45,934 bases of DNA. Origin: Streptomyces tagetis (GTDB lineage Bacteria; Actinomycetota; Actinomycetes; Streptomycetales; Streptomycetaceae). Positions within the stretch are counted from its first letter, which is position 1. Each line of letters begins with the position of its first letter. Below are positions 1 through 7,903 of the stretch, in pieces. The notes beneath the pieces were generated by a model, which ran no database searches, was not told the origin of the DNA, and saw only the letters and a list, made by a program, of their open reading frames with translations. The DNA is taken from positions 1 through 45,934 of the forward strand of contig NZ_JAGPNL010000015.1 of assembly GCF_018069565.1 (NCBI RefSeq), given 5' to 3'. Position numbers and translations under genes: made by a program.

Positions 1-300
1 TGTCGGGGTATCAACATATCTGGCGTTGACTTTTGGCACGCTGTTGAGTTCTCAAGGAACGGACGCTTCCTTTGTACTCACCCGAGACACTGTCTCCGGC
101 TTTCCTCCGGGCGCTTTCCCTTCAGTCTTGCGTTTCCGACTCTATCAGATCTTCCCGACCCGATTTCCTCGGTGCTTTCCAGGTTCCCGCTTTCGCGTTT
201 CCCTTTCCGGCGGACCCGACTTTAGCAGAGATTCTGCGCCGGGATTTCCCGCCCCTCGGACTCGACTCCGAGCCACGCAGTGGCCGGGTGTCCGTCGGAG
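1..300 (-). promoter_or_regulatory. rRNA operon leader and promoter region (16S gene lies off the left edge)
   Basis: Read on the minus strand, this stretch ends with an inverted repeat TTGAGAACTCAA (44-55), then the block with GTGCCAAAAGTCAACGCC, then a second TCAAC/GTTGA pair (11-15 with 25-29) and GATACCCCGACA. I recognise this as the conserved leader that precedes 16S rRNA in Streptomyces, carrying antitermination and processing signals. Two near-identical promoter-like elements, TCTGCTAAAGTCGG (216-229) and TCTGATAGAGTCGG (136-149), lie 80 bp apart, in keeping with the several start sites known for streptomycete rrn operons. No convincing -35 boxes are seen. There is no protein gene here; open frames crossing this stretch look like noise. 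Confidence 0.8.
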
Positions 301-316
301 CGGAGCTGTAAACGTA

Positions 317-360
317 CTGGAGCGGGTCGCCCCGATGCAAATCGAGGCGACCCGCTCCAG
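317..360 (-). terminator. Hairpin terminator after rnj
   Basis: Perfect 15-bp arms (317-331 and 346-360) enclose a 14-base loop that can itself form a short CGAT/ATCG extension. It lies about 30 bases after the rnj stop and before the rRNA promoters, so it insulates the two units. There is no U-tract, which is normal for Streptomyces. Confidence 0.75.
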
Positions 361-389
361 GTTCGCGCAGGCCGGAGCCCGACGGCGCG

Positions 390-2075
390 TCAGACCTCCA
401 CGACCACAGGGAGGATCATCGGCCGGCGCCGGTAGCGGTCGGAGACCCACTTGCCCAGCGTGCGGCGCACGAGCTGCTGGAGCTGGTGCGGTTCGACGAC
501 GCCGTCCTGGGCCGAGCGCTCCAGCACTTCCGTGATCTTGGGGAGCACGTCGGTGAAGGCGGAGTCCTCGATGCCGGAGCCGCGGGCGTGGACGTGCGGT
601 CCCCCCGTGATCTTTCCGGTGGAGGAGTCGATGACGACGAAGACCGAGATGATGCCCTCGTCGCCGAGGATCTTGCGGTCCTTGAGGGCCGGCTCGCCCA
701 CGTCGCCGACGGAGAGGCCGTCGACGTAGACGTATCCCGCCTGGACCTTGCCCGTGATCTTCGCCTTGCCCTCGACGAGGTCGACGACGACGCCGTCCTC
801 GGCGATGACGATGCGGTCGTGCGGGACGCCGGTCATGGCGCCCAGTTCGGCGTTGGCCCGCAGGTGGCGCCATTCGCCGTGGACCGGCATCAGGTTCTTC
901 GGCCGGCAGATGTTGTAGAAGTACAGCAGCTCGCCGGCGGAGGCGTGGCCCGAGACGTGGACCTTGGCGTTGCCCTTGTGGACGACGTTGGCGCCCCAGC
1001 GGGTCAGGCCGTTGATGACGCGGTAGACCGCGTTCTCGTTGCCGGGGATGAGGGACGAGGCCAGGATCACCGTGTCGCCGTCGACGATGCGGATCTGGTG
1101 GTCCCGGTTGGCCATGCGGGAGAGCGCGGCCATCGGTTCGCCCTGCGAGCCGGTGCAGACCAGGACGACCTCGCTGTCCGGCAGGTCGTCGAGGGTCTTG
1201 ACGTCGACGACCAGGCCCGGCGGCACCTTCAGGTACCCGAGGTCCCGGGCGATGCCCATGTTGCGGACCATCGAGCGGCCGACGAAGGCGACCCGGCGGC
1301 CGTACTCGTAGGCGGCGTCCAGGATCTGCTGGATGCGGTGGACGTGGCTGGCGAAGCTGGCCACGATGATCCGCTTGCCGGCGCCGGCGAAGACCTGGCG
1401 CAGCACGTTGGAGATGTCCCGCTCGTGCGCGGTGAAGCCGGGGACCTCGGCGTTGGTGGAGTCGCTGAGCAGGAGGTCGATGCCCTCCTCGCTCAGCCGC
1501 GCGAACGCGTGCAGGTCGGTGAGGCGGTTGTCCAGCGGGAGCTGGTCCATCTTGAAGTCGCCGGTGTGCACGACCATGCCCGCCGGGGTGCGGATGGCGA
1601 CGGCCAGCGCGTCCGGGATGGAGTGGTTGACCGCGATGAACTCGCAGTCGAAGGGGCCGATGCGTTCACGGTTCCCCTCCGCCACCTCCAGGGTGTACGG
1701 GCGGATGCGGTGCTCCTGGAGCTTCGCCTCGATGAGCGCGAGGGTCAGCTTCGAGCCGATCAGCGGGATGTCCGGCTTCTCGCGCAGGAGATAGGGGACA
1801 CCGCCGATGTGGTCCTCGTGACCGTGGGTGAGGACGATGCCCTCGATGTCGTCGAGGCGGTCACGGATGGACGTGAAGTCCGGCAGGATCAGGTCGATTC
1901 CGGGCTGCTCCTCCTCGGGGAAGAGCACTCCGCAGTCGACGATCAGCAGACGGCCGCCGTATTCGAAGACCGTCATGTTGCGGCCGATCTCGCCGAGGCC
2001 GCCGAGTGGGGTGACCCGCAGGCCGCCTTCGGTGAGCGGCGGCGGCGGGCCCAGTTCGGGATGCGGATGACTCAA
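390..2075 (-). CDS. rnj: Ribonuclease J
   Basis: A 561-residue metallo-beta-lactamase/beta-CASP ribonuclease that acts as a 5'-3' exonuclease and endonuclease in mRNA decay and rRNA maturation in the cytoplasm. The zinc-binding motif HGHEDH lies at residues 84-89; further hallmarks are HTGDFK, SDSTNAE, the beta-CASP segment with SFASHVHR, and the C-terminal HVSGHAS...MPVHGE block. The frame is open to a GTG at 2096. I chose the TTG at 2075 because GAGGAG lies 6-7 bases before it and the resulting protein begins SHPHPEL, as in other Streptomyces RNase J proteins. It lies downstream of dapA with a 162-base gap, so it may have its own promoter. Family identity is certain; the start is likely. 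Confidence 0.96.
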   Translation of the reverse strand: MSHPHPELGPPPPLTEGGLRVTPLGGLGEIGRNMTVFEYGGRLLIVDCGVLFPEEEQPGIDLILPDFTSIRDRLDDIEGIVLTHGHEDHIGGVPYLLREKPDIPLIGSKLTLALIEAKLQEHRIRPYTLEVAEGNRERIGPFDCEFIAVNHSIPDALAVAIRTPAGMVVHTGDFKMDQLPLDNRLTDLHAFARLSEEGIDLLLSDSTNAEVPGFTAHERDISNVLRQVFAGAGKRIIVASFASHVHRIQQILDAAYEYGRRVAFVGRSMVRNMGIARDLGYLKVPPGLVVDVKTLDDLPDSEVVLVCTGSQGEPMAALSRMANRDHQIRIVDGDTVILASSLIPGNENAVYRVINGLTRWGANVVHKGNAKVHVSGHASAGELLYFYNICRPKNLMPVHGEWRHLRANAELGAMTGVPHDRIVIAEDGVVVDLVEGKAKITGKVQAGYVYVDGLSVGDVGEPALKDRKILGDEGIISVFVVIDSSTGKITGGPHVHARGSGIEDSAFTDVLPKITEVLERSAQDGVVEPHQLQQLVRRTLGKWVSDRYRRRPMILPVVVEV

Positions 2076-2237
2076 AAGACTCTCCTCACCACACACGCCA
2101 CGTACCGGTGGGGCACGTGGCGCGCGTGACGTTCGTGCAGATGCAGGGGTCCGATGGGACGCAGGTACCGGTGACCTGCCTGTTCAGTTGTGGGGCCGGG
2201 AAGCCGGCCGGTCGTGCGGATGGTGCGAAGTCTGTGG

Positions 2238-3137
2238 TCAGAGCTGTACCCCGCCGGCGACAAGATCGATCTTGAGCTGTTCGGTCTCCTCCGGCGTGAG
2301 CCCGACCATCGGCGCGCGCAGCGGACCGGCGGGCAGCCCCAGCAGGGCGAGCGCGGCCTTGGTGGTCATGACGCCCTGCGTGCGGAACATGCCGGTGAAG
2401 ACCGGCAGCAGCTTCTGGTGGATCTCCAGTGCCTTCTGTACGTCACCGGCGACGTGCGCGTCCACCATGGCGCGCAGTTCCGGGGTGACGACGTGGCCGA
2501 CGACGGAGACGAAGCCGATCGCGCCCACGGAGAGCAGCGGCAGGTTCAGCATGTCGTCGCCGGAGTACCAGGCGAGGCCGGAGCGGGCGATGGCCCAGCT
2601 CGCGCGGCCCAGGTCGCCCTTGGCGTCCTTGTTGGCGACGATGCGCGGGTGCTCGGCCAGCCGGACCAGCGTCTCGGTGTTGATGGGGACGCCGCTGCGG
2701 CCGGGGATGTCGTAGAGCATCACGGGCAGGCCGGCGGAGTCGGCGATGGCCGTGAAGTGCAGGTACAAACCCTCTTGCGGGGGCTTGTTGTAGTACGGGG
2801 TGACGACCAGCAGGCCGTGTGCGCCGGCGTTCTCGGCGGCGCGGGCCAGTTCGACGCTGTGCTGGGTGTTGTTCGTGCCGACTCCGGCCACGACGTGCGC
2901 CCGGTCTCCCACCGCCTCCACGACGGCCCGTACGAGGTCGGCCTTCTCCGCGTCGCTGGTGGTCGGGGACTCGCCGGTGGTGCCGTTGACGATCAGGCCG
3001 TCGTTGCCTGCGTCGACCAGATGGGCGGCGAGCCGCTGCGCGCCGTCGAGGTCGAGTGCGCCGTCCGCCGTGAAGGGCGTGACCATGGCGGTGAGGACCC
3101 GCCCGAAGGGGGTCTGCGGAGTGGAGGTCGGAGCCAT
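2238..3137 (-). CDS. dapA: 4-hydroxy-tetrahydrodipicolinate synthase
   Basis: A 299-residue TIM-barrel aldolase condensing pyruvate with aspartate semialdehyde, the first committed step to diaminopimelate and lysine. It shows the GTTGE loop (52-56), YYNKP (115-119), the YDIPGRSG segment with the proton-relay Tyr (142-149), and the probable Schiff-base lysine in ANKDAKGD (Lys170). Length is normal. The ATG at 3137 has no clear Shine-Dalgarno sequence, so a leaderless or weakly initiated transcript is possible. It lies between thyX and rnj, a neighbourhood I recall for many actinobacteria, while dapB is about 2.6 kb away in a separate unit. A strong hairpin precedes it (3211-3248), so its transcript probably starts after thyX ends. 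Confidence 0.96.
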   Translation of the reverse strand: MAPTSTPQTPFGRVLTAMVTPFTADGALDLDGAQRLAAHLVDAGNDGLIVNGTTGESPTTSDAEKADLVRAVVEAVGDRAHVVAGVGTNNTQHSVELARAAENAGAHGLLVVTPYYNKPPQEGLYLHFTAIADSAGLPVMLYDIPGRSGVPINTETLVRLAEHPRIVANKDAKGDLGRASWAIARSGLAWYSGDDMLNLPLLSVGAIGFVSVVGHVVTPELRAMVDAHVAGDVQKALEIHQKLLPVFTGMFRTQGVMTTKAALALLGLPAGPLRAPMVGLTPEETEQLKIDLVAGGVQL

Positions 3138-3210
3138 GGGTTACACGCTACTCGTTGCTCAGGGCGAGGTCTGCCCTCGGGGGATGTGGCGGGTTGGTCT
3201 CAGGGTGGAG

Positions 3211-3248
3211 CCCGGCACTGCCTGCTCGGGGGTTCAAGCAGTGCCGGG
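3211..3248 (-). terminator. Hairpin between thyX and dapA
   Basis: Perfect 11-bp arms CCCGGCACTGC / GCAGTGCCGGG (3211-3221, 3238-3248) with a 16-base loop. It lies about 100 bases after the thyX stop and before dapA, so it should end or attenuate thyX transcription. Confidence 0.65.
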
Positions 3249-3346
3249 TCCCTTTGATCAGGCTAGATGAACTTCTCTAAATGCCGCAATACGGACACCT
3301 CGCACGGCTGATACGCACATGTGTGCCCGGCCGGCGAAGCCGCGGG

Positions 3347-4087
3347 TCAGGGCGCGATCCGCCCGTTGGCGTTGAACGCCGCGTGGGTGAGCGGCATCAG
3401 CCGGGCCCACTCGGCCTCCATGCGCTCGCCGACCATCTCGATCTCGCGCTGCGGGAACGAGGGGACCTGGGCCAGCTCGTGCTGGGTGCGCAGGCCGAGG
3501 AAGTGCATGAGCGAGCGCGCGTTGCAGGTGGCGTACATCGAGGAGTACAGGCCGACCGGGAGCACCGAGCGGGCGACCTCGCGGGCGACGCCGCCGGCGA
3601 GCATCGTCCGGTAGGTCCGGTACGCCTGGAGGTACGACTCCTCCATCGACCGGCTCACCAGCTCGTGCTGCTCGGCGGTGCCCTCGACGAAGACGTACTT
3701 GCCGGGGCGGCCCTGCTGGACCAGCTTGCGCGAGGTGTCCGGCACGTAGAAGACCGGCTGGAGCTCGCGGTAGCGGCCGGACTCCTCGTTGTAGGACCAG
3801 CCGACGCGGTGCCGCATGAACTCGCGGAAGACGAAGATCGGGGCACTGATGAGGAAGGTCATCGAGTTGTGCTCGAAGGGGCTGCCGTGCCGGTCCCGCA
3901 TGAGGTAGTTGATCAGGCCCTTGGAGCGCTCGGGGTCCTTGTCCAGCTCGGCCAGGGACTGCTCTCCGAGGGTCGAGACGCGGGCGGCGAACAGGACGTC
4001 GGAGTCGGTCGCGCTGTTCTTGACCAGCTCGACGGTGACGTCGCTGCGAAGGTCGATCTTGAAATCGTCGGGGGGCGTGTCGGTCAC
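3347..4087 (-). CDS. thyX: Flavin-dependent thymidylate synthase
   Basis: A 246-residue ThyX, which methylates dUMP to dTMP using FAD, NADPH and methylenetetrahydrofolate. The ThyX signature starts at RHR (92-94) and runs through NEES (100-103) to GRY (104-106). Eight residues lie between RHR and the Ser, whereas the classical motif has seven; the extra residue is encoded cleanly and looks like a group variant. The C-terminal RSLMHFLGLRTQ block is also typical. The open frame extends upstream to 4267, but the GTG at 4087, giving the usual VTDTPPDD start and 246 residues, with GGGAAGG about 10 bases upstream, is the better start. dapA is next downstream. Confidence 0.95.
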   Translation of the reverse strand: MTDTPPDDFKIDLRSDVTVELVKNSATDSDVLFAARVSTLGEQSLAELDKDPERSKGLINYLMRDRHGSPFEHNSMTFLISAPIFVFREFMRHRVGWSYNEESGRYRELQPVFYVPDTSRKLVQQGRPGKYVFVEGTAEQHELVSRSMEESYLQAYRTYRTMLAGGVAREVARSVLPVGLYSSMYATCNARSLMHFLGLRTQHELAQVPSFPQREIEMVGERMEAEWARLMPLTHAAFNANGRIAP

Positions 4088-4269
4088 GGGTGCGGGGCCT
4101 TCCCATCTGGTCGCTTGGGACTGCCACTCTACGGGCCGCGGAAAGGGGCGTTCACGCGCGTGCCGCGATGAAGCCGGTGAAACCGGGCACTTTCCACGAC
4201 GCTCGTTCGTTTGTGTCAGTGACAGTGATTCGCTCGATTCGCTCGATTTCCCGGAAGGGAGACGCACCG

Positions 4270-4509
4270 ATGCTCCGCCGGCGCGAACCGGTCCCCTTCG
4301 CCTTCGTGGCCGAAGCCGACAGGTTCCGCAGCAATGTCACTCCCCCGCCGCGTGAGCGGCCCTCCGCCGGCCAGTTGGCCGGGCGCTGGCTGCTGGGCCT
4401 GACCGTCGTGGCCGGACTCGTGGGGTCCCTGGTGATCGGGATGCCCGCACTCTCCGCCGACCAGCCCTCGCCGCGGCACCAGCAGACACAGGCGACCGAC
4501 GGCCGCTGA
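4270..4509 (+). CDS. Small single-pass membrane protein
   Basis: A 79-residue protein of unknown function. The N-terminal ~45 residues are polar and Arg/Pro-rich, followed by one hydrophobic segment (about residues 45-66, LAGRWLLGL...LVIGM) and a short polar tail rich in Gln, so it probably sits in the membrane with the N-terminus inside. The ATG at 4270 has GGAAGGGAG at good spacing. The frame extends to 4090, but that extension has no ribosome site and overlaps the thyX upstream region. It is divergent from thyX across 182 bases that contain an 11-bp palindrome TGTCAGTGACA (4214-4224) and short ATTCGCTCG direct repeats, possibly a shared control region. No enzymatic motif is visible. Confidence 0.75.
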   Translation: MLRRREPVPFAFVAEADRFRSNVTPPPRERPSAGQLAGRWLLGLTVVAGLVGSLVIGMPALSADQPSPRHQQTQATDGR

Positions 4510-4621
4510 TCCGGCACCCGGCCGGTCCTCACTCCATCCGGGGCCCCGGGTGGTGACCCGGTACGCAGGTCGATAACCTCACCGGGCACAGCCCACGCCA
4601 TGGAACGAGTGAGGACCAGCC

Positions 4622-5176
4622 GTGCCCCTGCCCTTCCTGACGGCCGATCGCGCTTTCGACGCGGCCGACGACGTCGCGCTGCCGTACGACGACCGCGACC
4701 ACTGGCGCCGGCCCTACCGGCCGGGGCCGTGGCGGGTCGGCGCGGCGGCGCTGATGCTGTTGCTCGCCTCGTTCGTGCTCTTCGCCGCGGTCATCATCGG
4801 GGCGACGGGCACCCTCTCCTCCGCCGGGGTCGTCTTCGGCCTGGCGGCCGTGGTGATCGCGGGCGCGCTGCGGCTGCTGCGCATGGGCGCCTGGGTGAGC
4901 GCGAACGGGGTGCGCCAGGTCGGCTTCCTCACCACCCGCACGCTCAACTGGCAGCAGGTCGCCAGCGTCCGCACGGTGCAGCAGCCGGTGCGCTGGCTGG
5001 GGCTGCCGCGGACGGTGCAGGGCCAGGCCCTGCTGCTGGTGAGGCAGGGCCGGTCGGCAGACCCGACGCAGCCGCTGATGACCACGCACAACGCCGACTT
5101 CCTCCAGCGGGAGGACGCCTTCGACCGGGCCGCCGACGCCGTGGAGGCGTGGGCCGACGAGTACCGGCGGGGCTGA
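4622..5176 (+). CDS. PH-domain-like membrane protein
   Basis: 184 residues starting at GTG with GAGTGAGGA upstream. Residues ~37-60 and ~68-88 form two hydrophobic helices (LMLLLASFVLFAAVII and VVFGLAAVVIAGALRLL). The C-terminal part, WVSANGVRQVGFLTTRTLNWQQVASV and what follows, has the pattern of a bacterial PH domain (YdbT/DUF2581-like): two strands, a conserved W, then a terminal helix. Such proteins are common small membrane proteins in actinobacteria with no established role. It follows the 79-aa gene by 112 bases on the same strand and converges on the dapB unit. Family assignment is an inference from the pattern. Confidence 0.75.
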   Translation: MPLPFLTADRAFDAADDVALPYDDRDHWRRPYRPGPWRVGAAALMLLLASFVLFAAVIIGATGTLSSAGVVFGLAAVVIAGALRLLRMGAWVSANGVRQVGFLTTRTLNWQQVASVRTVQQPVRWLGLPRTVQGQALLLVRQGRSADPTQPLMTTHNADFLQREDAFDRAADAVEAWADEYRRG

Positions 5177-5190
5177 GCACGCACAGCGTC

Positions 5191-5230
5191 CCGGTGGCCC
5201 GGTCCCGCGCAGGCGGGGCCGGGCCACCGG
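5191..5230. terminator. Bidirectional hairpin between convergent units
   Basis: CCGGTGGCCCGG (5191-5202) pairs perfectly with 5219-5230, and the stem continues inward for five more pairs including one G-U, leaving a 6-base loop. It lies between the PH-like gene (+) and the last gene of the dapB unit (-), so it can serve both. Confidence 0.8.
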
Positions 5231-5245
5231 TCGTTCTCCTCGCGG

Positions 5246-5701
5246 TCAGGCCGCCTCGGCCCGGCGCCCCTGGTGCAGGGCGATGGCGCGCTGCATCGCC
5301 TTGCGGGCGCGCGGGGTGTCGCGGGCGTCCTGGTAGGCGACGGCGAGCCGGAACCAGCTCCGCCAGTCCTCGGGGGCGTCCTCGGTCTCGGCCTTGCGCC
5401 GGGCGAAGACCTCGTCCGCCGAGTCCCGGTCGATACGGCCGCTCGGGGTGCGCCGCAGCTCGTCGACGGGGAGTCCGCCCTCGGCGTCGAGTTCGGCGGC
5501 GAGCTGGTTGGCCCGGCGGACGAACTGGGTGTTCTTCCACAGGAACCACACGCCGATCCCGGGCAGGATCAGCACCGCGACGCCGAAGGTCACGGTCAGC
5601 GGTGTGCCGGTGGTGATGAGCAGTACGCCGCGGCTGCCGACCAGGACGAAGTAGAAGACGAGGACGGCGGCCGTGACGGCATAGGTGATCTTCGCGCGCA
5701 T
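5246..5701 (-). CDS. Small TPR-like membrane protein
   Basis: 151 residues starting at the ATG at 5701 (MRAKITYAV). Two hydrophobic helices (about 5-25 and 33-52) are followed by a charged cytoplasmic part ending in WRSWFRLAVAYQDARDTPRARKAMQRAIAL, which matches one tetratricopeptide unit with Trp, Ala and Tyr at the expected spacing. Its partner is unknown. It starts 40 bases after the dapB stop and is probably the last gene of that transcript. The frame is open far upstream inside dapB, but those codons are out of frame with dapB and have no ribosome site of their own. Confidence 0.8.
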   Translation of the reverse strand: MRAKITYAVTAAVLVFYFVLVGSRGVLLITTGTPLTVTFGVAVLILPGIGVWFLWKNTQFVRRANQLAAELDAEGGLPVDELRRTPSGRIDRDSADEVFARRKAETEDAPEDWRSWFRLAVAYQDARDTPRARKAMQRAIALHQGRRAEAA

Positions 5702-5741
5702 GGCTGTCAGCGGCTCGTCCCGGTGGTCCGTGCGGTGCCGG

Positions 5742-6497
5742 TCATGCGTCCAGGTCCAGGAAGTGCTCCAGGCCGATGGTGAGGCCCGGGGCGGCGGGCA
5801 CCCGGCGGGCGCCGAGCAGGATGCCCGGCATGAAGCTGCTGTGGTGCAGCGAGTCGTGGCGGACGGTGAGGGTCTCGCCCTCGCCGCCGAGCAGGACCTC
5901 CTGGTGGGCGAGGAGCCCGCGCAGCCGCACGGCGTGTACCGGGACACCGTCGACGTCCGCGCCGCGGGCGCCCTCCAGGGCGGTGACGGTGGCGTCGGGG
6001 GCCGGGGCGCTGCCGGCGCGGCGGCGGGCCTCGGCGATGAGCTGGGCGGTGCGCGTGGCGGTGCCGCTGGGGGCGTCGACCTTGTTCGGGTGGTGCAGCT
6101 CGACGACTTCGACGGACTCGAACCAGGGGGCGGCGATCTGCGCGAACTTCATGGTCAGCACGGCGCCGATGGAGAAGTTCGGCGCGATGAGGACGCCCGT
6201 TCGCGGGGACTGGGCGAGCCATCCGCGGAGCTGTGCGAGGCGTTCGTCGGTCCAGCCGGTGGTGCCGACGACGGCGTGGATGCCGTGGCGCACGCAGAAG
6301 TCGAGGTTGCCCATGACCGAGGCCGGGGTGGTCAGCTCGACGGCGACCTGGGCGCCGGTCTCGGCCAGCGTCTCCAGCTTGTCGCCGCGTCCGAGGGCGG
6401 CGACCAGTTCCATGTCCTCGGCGGCCTCCACCGCCCGTACCGCCTCGGAGCCGATACGGCCCTGGGCGCCGAGGACCGCCACGCGCAGCTTGCTCAT
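5742..6497 (-). CDS. dapB: 4-hydroxy-tetrahydrodipicolinate reductase
   Basis: A 251-residue NAD(P)H-dependent reductase for the step after DapA in diaminopimelate synthesis. The nucleotide-binding GAQGRIG lies at residues 10-16, VVGTTG near 77-81, and the substrate/catalytic motif ELHHPNKVDAPSGT at 133-146 carries the paired His and the Lys. The C-terminal HDSLHHSSFMPGILLGAR is also characteristic. It starts with ATG 26 bases after the stop of the M16 peptidase, so the two are almost certainly co-transcribed. Length is typical. dapA is in another unit, although in some actinobacteria dapB, thyX and dapA are adjacent; here two small plus-strand genes and a TPR gene intervene. Confidence 0.97.
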   Translation of the reverse strand: MSKLRVAVLGAQGRIGSEAVRAVEAAEDMELVAALGRGDKLETLAETGAQVAVELTTPASVMGNLDFCVRHGIHAVVGTTGWTDERLAQLRGWLAQSPRTGVLIAPNFSIGAVLTMKFAQIAAPWFESVEVVELHHPNKVDAPSGTATRTAQLIAEARRRAGSAPAPDATVTALEGARGADVDGVPVHAVRLRGLLAHQEVLLGGEGETLTVRHDSLHHSSFMPGILLGARRVPAAPGLTIGLEHFLDLDA

Positions 6498-6523
6498 CTT
6501 CTTGGTTCCTTACCGGAGAGTGT

Positions 6524-7903
6524 TCAGGCGACGGCGTCGTGCAGCCGGGACGCCTGCTTGTCCTTCAGCGGGCCGATGACCGACAGCGAGGGCCGCTGTC
6601 CCAGGACGTCCCGGGCGACGGCGCGGACGTCGTCCGGCGTGACCGAGGCTATCCGGGCCAGCATGTCGTCGACGGACATCTGCTCGCCCCAGCACAGTTC
6701 GCTCTTGCCGATACGGTTCATCAGCGCGCCCGTGTCCTCCAGTCCGAGGACGGTGGAGCCGCGGAGCTGGCCGACGGCCCGGTCGATCTCCTCGTCGGGC
6801 AGTCCGTGCTCGGCGACCCGGTCCAGTTCGTCCCGGCAGATCTTGAGCACGTCGTGCACCTGGGAGGGCCGGCACCCCGCGTAGACGCCGAAGAGCCCGC
6901 AGTCGGCGAAGCCGGAGGTGTACGAGTAGACGCTGTAGGCGAGGCCGCGCTTCTCCCGGACCTCCTGGAAGAGGCGGGAGGACATGCCGCCGCCGAGGGC
7001 GGCGTTGAGGACGCCGAGGGCCCAGCGGCGCTCGTCGGTGCGGGCGAGGCCGGGCATGCCGAGGATGACGTGGGCCTGCTCGGTCTTGCGGCCGATCACC
7101 TCGACGCGGCCGGTGGCGCGGACGCCGCGCCGGCCGGAGCGCGGGGCGATGGGCTCGGCCACCGCGTCCTTGAAGGCGCCGGCCCCCTCGAAGGCGGCGC
7201 GGACCTGGCGGACGACCTTGGCGTGGTCGACGTTGCCGGCGCAGGCGACGACCAGGTGGGTCGGGTCGTAGTGCTTGCGGTAGAAGCGGCGGATGCGGTC
7301 GGCGGTGAGCGCGTTGACCGTGTCGACGGTGCCGAGGACGGGGCGGCCGAGGGCGCTGTCGCCGAACATGGTGTGCGCGAACAGGTCGTGCACGCAGTCG
7401 CCCGGGTCGTCCTCGGTCATGGCGATCTCTTCGAGGATGGCGCCCCGCTCGACGTCGACGTCCTCTTCGCGGATGAGGGAGCCGGTCAGCATGTCGCAGA
7501 CCACGTCGATGGCGAGCGGCAGGTCGGTGTCGAGCACGCGCGCGTAGTAGCACGTGTACTCCTTGGCCGTGAACGCGTTGATCTCCCCGCCGACGGCGTC
7601 GAGGGCGGCGGAGATGTCCAGGGCCGACCGGCGCGAGGTGCCCTTGAAGAGCAGGTGCTCCAGGTAGTGGGTGGCGCCGTTGAGGGCCGGGGTCTCGTCG
7701 CGGGAGCCGACGTGCGCCCAGATGCCGAAGGTCGCCGAGCGGACCGAGGGCAGGGTCTCGGTGACGATGCGCAGACCGCCGGGGAGTGTGGTCTTGCGGA
7801 CGGTGCCGATGCCGTTCTCTCCCTTGATCAGGGTTTGGGTACGGGCGACGGCCCGCGCCTCCGGGGAGGTGCGGGCCGTCGTCCTGGCGCTACGGGACGT
7901 CAC
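6524..7903 (-). CDS. M16 family zinc metallopeptidase (PepR/MPP-beta type)
   Basis: 459 residues. The inverted zinc motif HYLEH (79-83) is followed by the third ligand in the ERGAILEE segment (Glu158, giving HXXEH-X74-E). The C-terminal inactive M16 half has GLAYSVYSYTSGF and the Arg/Tyr substrate-binding pattern. It is related to mitochondrial processing peptidase beta and B. subtilis YmxG; physiological substrates in Streptomyces are unclear. Although the frame is open back to 9622, the true start is GTG at 7903, whose GTGA overlaps the pnp stop by four bases, a strong sign of translational coupling. dapB follows after 26 bases. Confidence 0.93.
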   Translation of the reverse strand: MTSRSARTTARTSPEARAVARTQTLIKGENGIGTVRKTTLPGGLRIVTETLPSVRSATFGIWAHVGSRDETPALNGATHYLEHLLFKGTSRRSALDISAALDAVGGEINAFTAKEYTCYYARVLDTDLPLAIDVVCDMLTGSLIREEDVDVERGAILEEIAMTEDDPGDCVHDLFAHTMFGDSALGRPVLGTVDTVNALTADRIRRFYRKHYDPTHLVVACAGNVDHAKVVRQVRAAFEGAGAFKDAVAEPIAPRSGRRGVRATGRVEVIGRKTEQAHVILGMPGLARTDERRWALGVLNAALGGGMSSRLFQEVREKRGLAYSVYSYTSGFADCGLFGVYAGCRPSQVHDVLKICRDELDRVAEHGLPDEEIDRAVGQLRGSTVLGLEDTGALMNRIGKSELCWGEQMSVDDMLARIASVTPDDVRAVARDVLGQRPSLSVIGPLKDKQASRLHDAVA

